A stretch of 64,000 bases of DNA from DASUPK01 sp963747425 (GTDB taxonomy: Bacteria; Actinomycetota; Thermoleophilia; Solirubrobacterales; 70-9): the NCBI GenBank assembly GCA_963747425.1, contig CAVVFJ010000014.1:186001-250000 (forward strand). The letters are read 5' to 3'. The notes below the pieces were generated by a model, which saw only the letters and a program-made list of their open reading frames with translations, ran no database searches and was not told the DNA's origin. How positions within the stretch are numbered: the first letter of the stretch is position 1; each line of letters opens with the position of its first letter. Positions 25,246-34,129 of the stretch are shown piece by piece. The translations under genes and the position numbers were made by a program.

Positions 25246-26148
25246 ATGCCGAGCTGGCACGACTTCCAGCCCTTCATCGTCACCGGCCTGGCCCTCGGCG
25301 GGGTGTACGCCCTGTCGGGGGCCGGAATGGTGGTTCTGTACCGGACCACCGGGGTGTTGAACCTGGCCTTCGGCGCGGTCGGGGCGATGTCCGCCCTGAT
25401 CGCCTGGGACCTGATCAACAACTCCCTGTGGCCCGAGTGGCCTTCCTACGGGGTTGCGGTGCTCTTCGCCGCGGCGGTGACGCTGGTTTATGGCGTCATT
25501 CTCGGCCCGGCTCTCGCCAAGCGCGACCCACTGGTCAAGGCGACCGCGACGCTGGGCCTGGCGCTGATCCTGCTCGGGACCATGTCCTGGATCTGGAGCG
25601 ACAAGGCCCGCTCGCAGGTGCTGCCGACTTCGACCCATGCCTTCGACATCGGCCAGGTGGCCGTCACCTGGACGCAGGTGATCGCCTTCGGCCTGGGGGT
25701 GGTGGTGGTCTTCGGTACCGGCGCCTTCCTCAACTACACGAAGCTCGGCACCGCGATGCGGGGACTCGCCAACGACCGCGAGATCACAGCGACCCTCGGT
25801 GTCCCGGTGCGCTGGGTCGAGGCGCAGGCATGGCTCGTCTCGGGGATCCTCTCGGGGGTCTCGGGGCTGCTGCTCTCGGACCTGGTCGGGCTCGACGCCG
25901 TCAGCCTGACCTTCCTGGTGATCTCGTCCCTGGCGGCGGCGCTGATCGCCCGCCTGCGATCCCTGATCGTCACCTTCTTCGCGGCTCTCGTGGTCGGGCT
26001 GGTCAGCGCCCTTGCGACCCCGATCACCTCGATCTCCGAGTACCGCAACATGGCGCCCTTTGTGCTTGCGACCATCGCGCTGCTCGTGATCTCGCGGAAG
26101 CGCGAGATCTCGTTCTCGGGGACAGGATTGGGCAATGGACGCAGCTGA
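25246..26148 (+). CDS. ABC transporter permease, LivH type
   Basis: The 300-residue inner-membrane protein has about eight hydrophobic segments and the LivH opening GLALGGVYALSGAGMVVLYRTTGVLNLAFGA. The cytoplasmic loop LGTAMRGLANDREITATLGVPV is the coupling region to the ATPase. It follows the binding-protein gene by 21 nt and its last 14 nt overlap livM. Confidence 0.9.
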   Translation: MPSWHDFQPFIVTGLALGGVYALSGAGMVVLYRTTGVLNLAFGAVGAMSALIAWDLINNSLWPEWPSYGVAVLFAAAVTLVYGVILGPALAKRDPLVKATATLGLALILLGTMSWIWSDKARSQVLPTSTHAFDIGQVAVTWTQVIAFGLGVVVVFGTGAFLNYTKLGTAMRGLANDREITATLGVPVRWVEAQAWLVSGILSGVSGLLLSDLVGLDAVSLTFLVISSLAAALIARLRSLIVTFFAALVVGLVSALATPITSISEYRNMAPFVLATIALLVISRKREISFSGTGLGNGRS

Positions 26149-27232
26149 GGCTTCGGGCGGCGGGTTCATGGCGCGGGTGACGCGCCCCGCCGCGAGCTTC
26201 GATCGCGGGGAGCGAATCCGCGTCGCGGTGATCGCCGTCCTGCTCGCCTTCGTCGTCCTGGTCCTGCCCGGGATGCTGAGCACCTACTGGACCGACGTGG
26301 CCACCGCGGTGGTGATCTACACGATCGTCGCTCTCGGCCTGGGGGTGCTGATGGGCCGGGTCGGGCTGGTCTCGCTCGGCCAGGTGGCGGTGCTGGCGCT
26401 GGGCGCCTGGGTCGGTGCCCGCCTGCTGTTCGCCACCGGCCTGCCCTTCCCGATCGTGACGGTCATGACCGGGCTGATCACGATGGTGCTCGGCTCGCTG
26501 ATCGGCCTGCCGGCGCTGCGGGTCAGCGGCCTCTACCTGGCGCTGATCACGTTGATGCTCGCCGGCGCGATCACGGTCGTGATCGCGGCGACCGACTTCC
26601 CGAACGGGGGCGGAGGCTTCCTCGGGCACACCAATTCGACCACCGGGGCGCAGGAGATCCGGCGGCCGAGCATCGCGACCGGCGAGCACGCCTTCTTCCG
26701 CTACTGCGTGATCTGGGCGGTGCTGATGTTCGGGCTGGCGCTCTGGCACGTACGGGGTAAGCCCGGCCGGGCCTGGGCGACGATCCGCCAGTCGGAGCCT
26801 GCGGCGCTAGCCGCGGGCATCAACATCAGCCTGTACAAGATGTGGGCGTTCGCGCTCGCCTCCTTCATGACCGGGGTTGCGGGGGCGCTGCTGGCCGGCA
26901 GCTCGGGCGCCTTGTTCAACCTCACCTTCCCCACCCAGGACTCGATCATCCTGCTCGCGGTCGTTCTGATGGGCGGGATCTACAACCTCTGGGGCGCGGT
27001 GGTCGCCGGCATTCTCATCAAGCTCCTGCCGGCGCTGCTCAACAACTGGGGGCTACCCCCCGACCTGCTCACCATCATCTTCGGCCTCGGCGTCATTCAG
27101 GTGCTGACCACAGCGCCGGCGGGCCTGGTCGACCAGTTCCCGAAGGACATGGCGAAGCTGGGGCGCTTGATCTGGCGACTTGTGGGTAGCCCGGGGGCGC
27201 GGGCAGCCGGCGGCACGGCGGGGTCGGAATGA
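26135..27232 (+). CDS. ABC transporter permease, LivM type
   Basis: The 365-residue permease has the LivM core GLVSLGQVAVLALGAWVGARL and the coupling loop GRAWATIRQSEPAALAAGINISLYK. It pairs with the LivH-type protein to form the membrane channel. It overlaps both neighbours, consistent with one transcript from the binding protein through the ATPases. Confidence 0.9.
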   Translation: MDAAEASGGGFMARVTRPAASFDRGERIRVAVIAVLLAFVVLVLPGMLSTYWTDVATAVVIYTIVALGLGVLMGRVGLVSLGQVAVLALGAWVGARLLFATGLPFPIVTVMTGLITMVLGSLIGLPALRVSGLYLALITLMLAGAITVVIAATDFPNGGGGFLGHTNSTTGAQEIRRPSIATGEHAFFRYCVIWAVLMFGLALWHVRGKPGRAWATIRQSEPAALAAGINISLYKMWAFALASFMTGVAGALLAGSSGALFNLTFPTQDSIILLAVVLMGGIYNLWGAVVAGILIKLLPALLNNWGLPPDLLTIIFGLGVIQVLTTAPAGLVDQFPKDMAKLGRLIWRLVGSPGARAAGGTAGSE

Positions 27233-27948
27233 TCAAGGTCGAGAGCCTCGAGGTGCGGTTCGGCGGGGTCAAGCCGATCGACCAGATGACCGTCTCGTTC
27301 CCCAGCGGGACCTGCGGCCTGATCGGCCCGAACGGAGCCGGCAAGACCACCTTCTTCAACGTGCTGAGCGGCTTCGTCAAGCCATCTGGCGGGACGGTCA
27401 CGGCCTTCGACGAGAACTTGCTGGCGATGACCGACTTCCGCCGGGCGCGCTGGGGCCTGCGCCGGACCTTCCAGACCGAGCAGGCGATCGAGGAGCTCTC
27501 GCTCTACGACAACGTGGCGATGGTCGAGGAGCACTCGAGCAACAACGGTGGCACGTCCCGCCGCGACGACGTGCTCGGCTCCCTCGACTTCGTCGGGCTC
27601 GGGGGCCTGGATCCCCAGACCAAGGTCGGGACCCTGGGCGCGCGCGAACGGCGGCTCGTGGAGATCGCCCGCGCCGTGGTCGGCAAGCCGCGGGCTGTGC
27701 TCCTCGATGAGCCGGCGGCGGGACTTCCCGACGAGGAGACCGAGCACATGGGCAGCGTGATCCGGAAGATCCCCGAGCAGATCGGCGCCCTGGTGATCCT
27801 GGTCGACCACGACATGAACCTGGTGTCAGCATGCTGCGAGCTCACCTCGGTACTCGACTTCGGCAAGCTGATCGCCTCGGGCCCGACCGCTGAGGTGCTG
27901 CGGGACGAGCAGGTGATCCGGGCGTATCTCGGGGCGGAGGAGATATGA
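27229..27948 (+). CDS. ABC transporter ATPase, LivG type
   Basis: The 239-residue ATPase has Walker A GPNGAGKTTFFNVLSGF, Walker B AVLLDEPAAGLP and an unusual signature region: TLGARERRLVEIARA stands where LivG proteins normally carry LSxGxQ, so Ser is replaced in the LGARE sequence. Switch His lies in LVDHDMNLV. The altered signature may weaken ATP-dimer contacts in one of the two sites, with the partner LivF keeping the standard sequence. Confidence 0.88.
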   Translation: MIKVESLEVRFGGVKPIDQMTVSFPSGTCGLIGPNGAGKTTFFNVLSGFVKPSGGTVTAFDENLLAMTDFRRARWGLRRTFQTEQAIEELSLYDNVAMVEEHSSNNGGTSRRDDVLGSLDFVGLGGLDPQTKVGTLGARERRLVEIARAVVGKPRAVLLDEPAAGLPDEETEHMGSVIRKIPEQIGALVILVDHDMNLVSACCELTSVLDFGKLIASGPTAEVLRDEQVIRAYLGAEEI

Positions 27949-28742
27949 GCCCGACTGCAGAGAAGCCCGCAGAGAAGCCCGTCGAGCCCCAGAAGAAGGG
28001 CGATGTCCTCACCCTCGAGAGCCTGACCGTCGCGCGCGGCGGCCGGCCCGTGGTCCGCGACGTCTCGCTGCGGATCGATCCGGGCGAGGTGACCGCGCTG
28101 CTGGGGCCCAACGGCGCAGGCAAGTCGAGTCTCGTGCTCGCCGTCAGCGGGGTCCTGCGACCCGAGTCGGGGTCGGTGAGGCTGAACGGGACCGATCTGA
28201 GCGGGACCCGACCGGAGAAGATCCGCGCCGCCGGAGTCGCCGTGGTCCCGGAGGGCAGGAGGCTGCTCTCCGAGCTCACCGTCGAGGACAACCTGCGGGT
28301 CGCGACCTACTCGCTGCCAAAGGGCGGGGCCGAGGCCGGCCTCGGCTATGCGCTCGAGATGTTCCCCGAGCTCAAGGCTCGGCTCGGCACCCGCTCCCGG
28401 TCGCTCTCCGGCGGCGAGCAGCAGATGCTGGTGCTGGCGCAGGCGCTGGTCTCGAAGCCCAAGTTCGTGCTCATCGACGAGCTCTCCCTTGGCCTTGCCC
28501 CTGTCGTCGTCAAGCGGCTGATCCCCACCATTGAGAAGCTGGCCTCCGAAGGCATCGGCGTGCTGCTGATCGAGCAGTTCGCGACGATCGCCCTGGGGAT
28601 GGCGAACGAGGCCTACGTGATGGGCCACGGGAAGATCGAGTTCTCCGGCACCGCCAGCGAGCTGAAGCGCAAGCCCGAGCTGCTCCAGTCGGCCTACCTG
28701 ACTCGAGCAAGCACGACCAACGGAGACGAGGGAAAGAAATGA
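27945..28742 (+). CDS. ABC transporter ATPase, LivF type
   Basis: The 265-residue ATPase has Walker A GPNGAGKSSLVLAVSG, the complete signature SLSGGEQQMLVLAQAL, Walker B FVLIDELSLGLAP and a ~20-residue Lys/Pro/Glu-rich N-terminal extension. It completes the importer. Its stop overlaps the start of the first E1 alpha gene (ATGA), so transporter and E1 enzyme are in one operon. Confidence 0.9.
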   Translation: MSPTAEKPAEKPVEPQKKGDVLTLESLTVARGGRPVVRDVSLRIDPGEVTALLGPNGAGKSSLVLAVSGVLRPESGSVRLNGTDLSGTRPEKIRAAGVAVVPEGRRLLSELTVEDNLRVATYSLPKGGAEAGLGYALEMFPELKARLGTRSRSLSGGEQQMLVLAQALVSKPKFVLIDELSLGLAPVVVKRLIPTIEKLASEGIGVLLIEQFATIALGMANEAYVMGHGKIEFSGTASELKRKPELLQSAYLTRASTTNGDEGKK

Positions 28743-29764
28743 CAGAGAGCTGGGACAAGGAGCGCCGGGGCCGGGCGCTCGAGCGCATGCTGACCATCCG
28801 CCGCTTCGAGGAGGCGGTCAACAAGCTCTTCCACACCGACCACGCCTTCATGACCCACTTCCACCTCTACATCGGCCAGGAGTCGACCGGGGTGGGCCTG
28901 ATGGAGGCGCTCGGAGACGGCGACAAGCTCGCCACCCACCACCGCAACCACGGCCATCTGCTGGCCCGGGGCTCCGACCCCAAGCGGGCGCTCGCCGAGA
29001 TCCTCGGCCGCGAGACCGGTATGAACAAGGGCGCCGGGGGCACGCTGCACATGAGCGACCCCGACCTCGGCTTCATCTCCACCTCCTCGATCGTCGGCGG
29101 CAGCATCTCGCTCGCCAACGGCGCCGCCTTCGCGCTCAAGCAGGAGGGAGGCGACGCGATCGCCGTCGGGCTGTTCGGCGACGGCGCCCTGGAGGAGGGG
29201 ATCGCCTACGAGTCCCTCAACCTGGCGGCGCTCTACGAGCTGCCGGTGCTGTTCGTCTGCGAGAACAACAGCGAGGGTGCGCTGGGCTCCGCGGGCGGCG
29301 GGTTCCCGACCTCCGTCTCCGCCGTCAAGGACCTGACCACGATCCCGAAGACCTTCGGGATCCCGGTCGAGACCGTGGACGGCCGCGACCTGGAGGCCGT
29401 CAACAAGCTCGCGGCCAAGGCCGTCAAGCACTGCCGGGCGGGCAAGGGCCCGTTCTTCATCCACGCCGTCACCGAGCGCTGGGCGGGCAGCCAGCCGCTC
29501 TGGCCGGAGCTGACCACCGGCGAGCTCGACATCTCGATGGCGTGGGACGACTCCGCGATCTCCGGCGAGCACGCCGACTGGTATCGCGATCACGACCCGG
29601 TCCTGATCTACGCGCGCAAGCTGCTCGGATCCGGCGACATCACCCAGGAGGAGCTCGCCGACATGGACGCCCAGGCCACCAGGGCGATCGCTGAAGCACG
29701 CGAGTTCGCCACCGACAGCCCCCGCCCCACGCCCGAGTCCGCCCTCGAACACGTCTTCGCGTAA
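28739..29764 (+). CDS. Thiamine-diphosphate dehydrogenase E1 alpha subunit (first pair)
   Basis: The 341-residue E1 alpha chain resembles acetoin/pyruvate-type dehydrogenases: LYIGQESTGVGLMEAL, HHRNHGHLLARG, and the ThDP motif GDGALEEG at residues 147-154 ending with ENN at 175. It forms an alpha2beta2 enzyme with the next gene. It should decarboxylate or cleave a 2-oxo compound and pass the acyl group to a lipoyl E2, but no E2 or E3 gene is present in the window. It is coupled to the importer genes. Confidence 0.85.
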   Translation: MTESWDKERRGRALERMLTIRRFEEAVNKLFHTDHAFMTHFHLYIGQESTGVGLMEALGDGDKLATHHRNHGHLLARGSDPKRALAEILGRETGMNKGAGGTLHMSDPDLGFISTSSIVGGSISLANGAAFALKQEGGDAIAVGLFGDGALEEGIAYESLNLAALYELPVLFVCENNSEGALGSAGGGFPTSVSAVKDLTTIPKTFGIPVETVDGRDLEAVNKLAAKAVKHCRAGKGPFFIHAVTERWAGSQPLWPELTTGELDISMAWDDSAISGEHADWYRDHDPVLIYARKLLGSGDITQEELADMDAQATRAIAEAREFATDSPRPTPESALEHVFA

Positions 29765-29774
29765 GGAGGATCCG

Positions 29775-30767
29775 ATGCCGACCAAGAACTACGCCGACGC
29801 GATGCTCGACGTGCTGAGCAGGTTCATGGACGAGGACCCGAACTTCGTCGTGATGGGCAATGAGGTGCTCGGGATCGGCCCTGAGGGCATGCAATTCGAG
29901 CCCTTCCAGAAGAAGTACGGAGACCGGATCCTCTTCCCCCCGTGCTCCGAGGCCGCCTACACGGCGATGGCGGCGGGCGCGGCGATGTGCGGGCACCGGA
30001 TGTTCGCCCACCTCGGACTCGCCTCGTTCACCTATCCCGCGATCTCCTCGATCGCCAACGAGATCTCGACGGCGCGGACTTCGTCGGGCGGCACGATCGG
30101 CGTGCCCGTCACGCTCCACATCAGCCACGGCCTCCTGCACGGCGGCGGAGCGCAGCATTCCGAGAGCCCGTTCGGCATGTACTGGAACCTGCCCGGGATC
30201 GAGATCGCGGCTCCCTCGGGGGCCAAGGAGGTCAAGGGACTGCTGACGACGGCGATCAAGTCGGACAATCCGACGATCGTGCTCACCCACGCCTTCGGCT
30301 ACGGCGCCGAGGACGACGTCCCCGACGGCGACTTCGAGATCCCGTTCGGACAGGCCAATGTGGCCCGCGAGGGCGGCGATGTGACGATCGTCGCCTGCTC
30401 GATGATGACGTCGATCGCTCTGGGGGCCGCAGAGGAGCTGGCGGGCGAGGGCATCAACGCCGAGGTGATCGATCTCAGGACGCTGGTTCCCCTTGACGAG
30501 AAGACGATCCTCGAATCGGTCGCCAAGACCGGGCGGCTGATCGTCACCGACGAGGGGCGCATGAACTGCGGGGTCGCCTCCGAGATCGCCGCGATGGTCA
30601 GCGAGAAGGGGCTCGATTCCCTGAAGGCGTCCGTCGCCCGGGTCGCGCGGACGGATGCGCCGGTCGCCGCCAACCAGGTCCAGGAGGAGTACATCTCCCC
30701 CACCGCGGAGAAGATCGTCTCCGCGGCGCGGCAGGTCGTCGGCGAAGTTCCGGCCGCGGCTGCGTAG
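29775..30767 (+). CDS. Thiamine-diphosphate dehydrogenase E1 beta subunit (first pair)
   Basis: The 330-residue transketolase-like beta chain has VMGNEVLGIGPEG, FPPCSEAAYTAMAAGAAMCGHR, HGGGAQHSESPFGMYWNLPG and the C-terminal TLVPLDEKTILESVAKTGRLIVTDEG. It is more divergent than the second beta chain: the usual SEAAI reads SEAAYTAMA and the ExPYxFDxxxxQ region differs, so substrate range may differ too. AAGGAGG precedes the ATG. Confidence 0.85.
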   Translation: MPTKNYADAMLDVLSRFMDEDPNFVVMGNEVLGIGPEGMQFEPFQKKYGDRILFPPCSEAAYTAMAAGAAMCGHRMFAHLGLASFTYPAISSIANEISTARTSSGGTIGVPVTLHISHGLLHGGGAQHSESPFGMYWNLPGIEIAAPSGAKEVKGLLTTAIKSDNPTIVLTHAFGYGAEDDVPDGDFEIPFGQANVAREGGDVTIVACSMMTSIALGAAEELAGEGINAEVIDLRTLVPLDEKTILESVAKTGRLIVTDEGRMNCGVASEIAAMVSEKGLDSLKASVARVARTDAPVAANQVQEEYISPTAEKIVSAARQVVGEVPAAAA

Positions 30768-30795
30768 CGGTCGCGGCGCCGGTCGTGAGCTCCCA

Positions 30796-31221
30796 ATGGC
30801 GCTGACCAAGCTCGAGCACATTCTTGTGCTGACCGAGGACATCGAGGGCACGCGCGACTTCTACCGCGACGCGGTGGGCCTGGAGGTGGGCGACCGGCCG
30901 CCTTTGGAGTTCCCCGGCTACTGGCTCTACGCGAACGGGGTGCCCTGCGTGCACGTCGCCGACCGCGACGCATACGGGGCGCATTCCGCGACCACGGGGA
31001 TCCCCGCCTCGCCTCCCGCCGAGGGCACCGGCGCTCTCGACCATCTCGCCTTCTCGGGGGACGACCACGACGAGGCGGTGGCCCGCCTCGAGCGCAGCGG
31101 GATCGAGGCGAAGCGGAACACGGTCCCCGGCATCGGGATGCGCCAGCTGTTCTTCGAGGACCCCAACGGAGTCAAGATCGAGATCAACGTGATGCCCGCT
31201 GAGGGCAGCAAGGAGGAGTGA
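30796..31221 (+). CDS. Single-domain VOC (glyoxalase-like) protein
   Basis: The 141-residue protein starts LEHILVLTEDIEGTRDFYRDAVGLEVG and ends FFEDPNGVKIEINV, the beta-alpha-beta modules of the vicinal oxygen chelate fold. Metal ligands are probably His9 (LEHILV), His in LDHLAF and Glu in VKIEIN. Single-domain VOC proteins include isomerases, epimerases and small dioxygenases; the function here is unknown. The ATG at 30796 is preceded by CCCAATGGC without a strong ribosome binding site. Confidence 0.75.
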   Translation: MALTKLEHILVLTEDIEGTRDFYRDAVGLEVGDRPPLEFPGYWLYANGVPCVHVADRDAYGAHSATTGIPASPPAEGTGALDHLAFSGDDHDEAVARLERSGIEAKRNTVPGIGMRQLFFEDPNGVKIEINVMPAEGSKEE

Positions 31222-31223
31222 CG

Positions 31224-32102
31224 ATGGCTACGGACAACGGCGTCGAGCTGGTTGGCGCGTACTGGACGACCGCGGGGCCGACCCAGCCGCACACGGGGCA
31301 GGAATGGAGCAACTTCGACTTCGCCGACCGCTGCGCAGAGGCATCCAAGGCCGGGATGAAGGGGATCGGCATCTGGCACGCCGACCTCGCGCACACCCTC
31401 GAGAAGCGCAGCCTCGACGACGTGAAGACGCTGCTCGACGACAATGGCCTGCGCTACCTCGAGCTCGAGTTCATCTGGGGCTTCTTCGAGGACGAGGGCA
31501 CCGACGGCCGCAAGGAGTCGGACGAGCTCCGGGACCTGCTGCTGGAGGGGGCGGCCGCCCTCGGGGCCCACCACGTCAAGGTCGGGAACATCCCCGGCGT
31601 CCCGTGCGAGCTCGACAAGCTCACCGAGCGCTACGCCGAGCTCTGCGCTCATGCGGCCGAGAGGACCGACGCGGTGATCGCCTACGAGTTCATGCCGTTC
31701 GACGTCAACGTCGACAACCTCGATGCCGCATTGGCGGTCGTCGAGGGCGCCGGCGCCAAGAACGGCGGCCTCGTGATCGACACCTGGCACATGTCGAAGC
31801 TCGGGATCTCCCCCGACGACCTGAAGCGGATCCCGCTCGAATACCTGACCTGGGTGGAGCTCAGCGACGGGAAGCTCGAGTGGATGGAGGATCGCATCGA
31901 GGAGACCACCAGGTTCCGGAAGCTGCCGGGCGAGGGCGAGTTCGACATCCGCGGCTACATCACGGCCGCACAGGAGATGGGCTACGACGACGCCTGGGGC
32001 ATCGAGGTGCTCTCCGACGAGCTGCGCGCCGAGCCGATCGACGAGATGTACAGCCACGCCTTCGCGGCGACCATGTCGCAGTTCCAGCCCGTCGCTGCGT
32101 GA
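31224..32102 (+). CDS. Xylose-isomerase-like TIM-barrel (sugar phosphate isomerase/epimerase) protein
   Basis: The ~292-residue AP-endonuclease-2 family protein carries GIGIWHADLAH, LELEFIWGFF, AYEFMPFD and VIDTWHMSK, whose Glu, Asp and His line up with the divalent-metal site. The family includes sugar isomerases, myo-inosose dehydratase and 3-dehydroshikimate dehydratases, the last of which make protocatechuate. Given the context, dehydroshikimate dehydratase is a possibility worth testing but not demonstrated. ATG at 31224 follows AAGGAGG; a GTG two codons upstream is too close to it. Confidence 0.7.
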   Translation: MATDNGVELVGAYWTTAGPTQPHTGQEWSNFDFADRCAEASKAGMKGIGIWHADLAHTLEKRSLDDVKTLLDDNGLRYLELEFIWGFFEDEGTDGRKESDELRDLLLEGAAALGAHHVKVGNIPGVPCELDKLTERYAELCAHAAERTDAVIAYEFMPFDVNVDNLDAALAVVEGAGAKNGGLVIDTWHMSKLGISPDDLKRIPLEYLTWVELSDGKLEWMEDRIEETTRFRKLPGEGEFDIRGYITAAQEMGYDDAWGIEVLSDELRAEPIDEMYSHAFAATMSQFQPVAA

Positions 32103-33076
32103 CGCCGCTCGACGGCGAGCGCGCGCTCGATCTGCTGAGGACGATGTGGCGGATCCGCATCTTCGAATCGCGGGTGGGCCAGCTCAAGCGTGCCGACGAG
32201 GTCTACGGCCTGATCCACCTGAGCGAGGGCCAGGAGGCCGTCGCGGCCGGCGTCTGCGCCCAGCTCCGCGACGGCGACGCCGTGTACTCCGGTCATCGCG
32301 CGCATGGCCACGCGATCGCCAGGGGAGCCCCGCTCGACCGGGTGATGGCCGAGCTGATGGGCCGCGAGGACGGCCTCTGCCGCGGTCTCGGGGGATCGAT
32401 GCACCTGGTGGACACGGAGCACGGGTTCATGGGCGCAACCGGGGTGGTCGGCGGCAACATCCCGATCGCGCTGGGAAGCGCCCTGGCGGCCCGACTTGAC
32501 GGCGGCGACCAGGTGGCGGTCGTCTTCTTCGGCGACGGCGCCGTGCAGGCCGGCCACTTCAACGAGACCATCAACCTGGCCACGCTCTGGGGCCTGCCAC
32601 TGATCCTGGTCTGCGAGAACAACGGCTTCGCCGAGTTCACCCCGCGCTCGGCCCACACCAAGGTGGAGCGGGTCAGCGACGTCGTCGCTCCCTACGGGCT
32701 CCCTCGCGAGACCGTCGACGGCAACGACCTGGCCGCGGTCTGGGAGACGTTCGGGAGTTTCCTCGCCGGGGCCCGCAAGGGCGAGGGCCCGATGCTGCTC
32801 GAGTGCCTGACCCACCGCCTGCGCGGCCACTACGAGGGCGATCCCGGCCAGTACCGCGAGGCGATGGCGGACGAGGAGTGGCAGCAGAAGGACCCGATCC
32901 TGCGCCTGCAGCGGACCGCGGCCGAGGCGGGCTGGTTCGACGAGCAGGCCGCGGCGGACGTGGAGGCCGAGGCGAGGGAGGCCGTCGAGGCGGCGATCGA
33001 GTTCGGCCGCGGCAGCGCGTTTCCATCCCCTGAGCTGGCGGCAAGCCTCGTCTACGCAGACCCCGAGGCGAGCTGA
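32099..33076 (+). CDS. Thiamine-diphosphate dehydrogenase E1 alpha subunit (second pair)
   Basis: The 325-residue acetoin/pyruvate dehydrogenase-like alpha chain has LSEGQEAVAAGVCAQL, SGHRAHGHAIARG, GLGGSMHLVDTEHGFMGATGVVGGN and the ThDP motif GDGAVQAG at residues 145-152 with ENN at 173. It is closer to AcoA-type E1 alpha than the first copy. GTG start overlaps the upstream stop (GTGA), and it abuts its own beta subunit by one base. Confidence 0.87.
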   Translation: MTPLDGERALDLLRTMWRIRIFESRVGQLKRADEVYGLIHLSEGQEAVAAGVCAQLRDGDAVYSGHRAHGHAIARGAPLDRVMAELMGREDGLCRGLGGSMHLVDTEHGFMGATGVVGGNIPIALGSALAARLDGGDQVAVVFFGDGAVQAGHFNETINLATLWGLPLILVCENNGFAEFTPRSAHTKVERVSDVVAPYGLPRETVDGNDLAAVWETFGSFLAGARKGEGPMLLECLTHRLRGHYEGDPGQYREAMADEEWQQKDPILRLQRTAAEAGWFDEQAAADVEAEAREAVEAAIEFGRGSAFPSPELAASLVYADPEAS

Positions 33077-34050
33077 TGCCGCAGGCCACCTTCGTACAGG
33101 CCGTGAACGCGACATTGGCCGACGCGATGCGCGCCGACGAGGGCGTCCTGGTGATCGGCGAGGACGTCGCCGAGGGAGGCCCCTACACGGTGACGGCAGG
33201 CCTGGCCGAGGAGTTCGGCACCGAGCGGGTCCTCAACACCCCGATCAGCGAGGCCGCGATCTGCGGCGTCGCCATCGGCGCCGCACAGTCCGGCAAGCGG
33301 CCGGTGCTGGAGATCATGTTCATCGACTTCCTCACCCTGGCCCTCGACCAGCTCGTCAACGCCGCGGCCAAGGCGCACTTCATGTCAGGCGGGCAGCTGG
33401 AGGTGCCGATGGTGCTGCGCACCCAGGGCGGCGCGGGGTCGAGGGGCGCCGCCCAGCACTCCCAGAGCCTGGAGGCGTGGCTCACGCACATGCCCGGGCT
33501 GAAGGTGCTGATGCCGAGCCGCGCCGAGGACGCCGCCGGGCTGCTGCGGAGCGCGATCGCCGATCCCAATCCGGTCGTCTTCGTCGAGCACAAGAACCTC
33601 TATTTCCGCAAGGAGGAGGTCCCCGACGATCCCGAGCCGGTGCCGATCGGCCGCGCTCGAGTTGCGCGCGAGGGATCGGACGTGACGATCGTCGCTCTCT
33701 CGCGAATGGTCGGAGAGGCGCTCGCCGCCGCGGAGCGCCTCGCGGCCGACGGCATCGAGGCCGAGGTGATCGATCCGCGCACGCTCGTGCCACTGGATCT
33801 CGAAGCGATCGTCGAATCCGTGCGGCGCACCAACCGCCTCGTCATCGCCCACGAGGCGGTCGAGCACGGCGGCTTTGGAGCCGAGATCGCCACCCGGGTC
33901 CAGGCGGCTGCCTTCGACGACCTCGACGCCCCCGTCGAGCGGGTGGGCGCGCCGTTCACCCCGGTCCCGCTCAGCCCGCAGCTCGAGGACGCATATTTGC
34001 CCGGCGCGGACGAGGTCTACGCGGCCGTGCGGGCCGCCATGGGCCTTTGA
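33076..34050 (+). CDS. Thiamine-diphosphate dehydrogenase E1 beta subunit (second pair)
   Basis: The 324-residue beta chain is a canonical AcoB/PdhB type: VLVIGEDVAEGGPYTVTAGL, NTPISEAAICGVAIGAA, EIMFIDFLTLALDQLVNAAAK and RGAAQHSQSLEAWLTHMPG. With the preceding gene it forms an E1 component. It ends a plus-strand run that began with the importer, and again no lipoyl E2 or E3 follows. Confidence 0.88.
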   Translation: MPQATFVQAVNATLADAMRADEGVLVIGEDVAEGGPYTVTAGLAEEFGTERVLNTPISEAAICGVAIGAAQSGKRPVLEIMFIDFLTLALDQLVNAAAKAHFMSGGQLEVPMVLRTQGGAGSRGAAQHSQSLEAWLTHMPGLKVLMPSRAEDAAGLLRSAIADPNPVVFVEHKNLYFRKEEVPDDPEPVPIGRARVAREGSDVTIVALSRMVGEALAAAERLAADGIEAEVIDPRTLVPLDLEAIVESVRRTNRLVIAHEAVEHGGFGAEIATRVQAAAFDDLDAPVERVGAPFTPVPLSPQLEDAYLPGADEVYAAVRAAMGL

Positions 34051-34071
34051 TGCTCGTATCTGTCAAATAGC

Positions 34072-34104
34072 TTGTTTTATTCCCTCCGCACCTATAGGGT
34101 GCGG
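34072..34104 (+). promoter_or_regulatory. Promoter-like hexamers overlapping a small hairpin
   Basis: TTGTTT (34072-34077) and TATAGG (34093-34098) are separated by 15 bp, and the -10 region is the loop of an inverted repeat CCGCACC-TATAG-GGTGCGG (34086-34104). The 79-bp gap is the only real break between the second E1 pair and the GMC genes. It looks more like a promoter with an overlapping operator than a terminator, because no T-run follows the hairpin. Confidence 0.35.
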
Positions 34105-34129
34105 GGCCGTGGCGAGGAGCTGGCTGATC

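Noticed and set aside
34086..34104. Rho-independent terminator after the second E1 beta gene
   Set aside because: The hairpin has only 7 bp and no T-run follows it; the loop coincides with a -10-like TATAGG, so a promoter is more likely.
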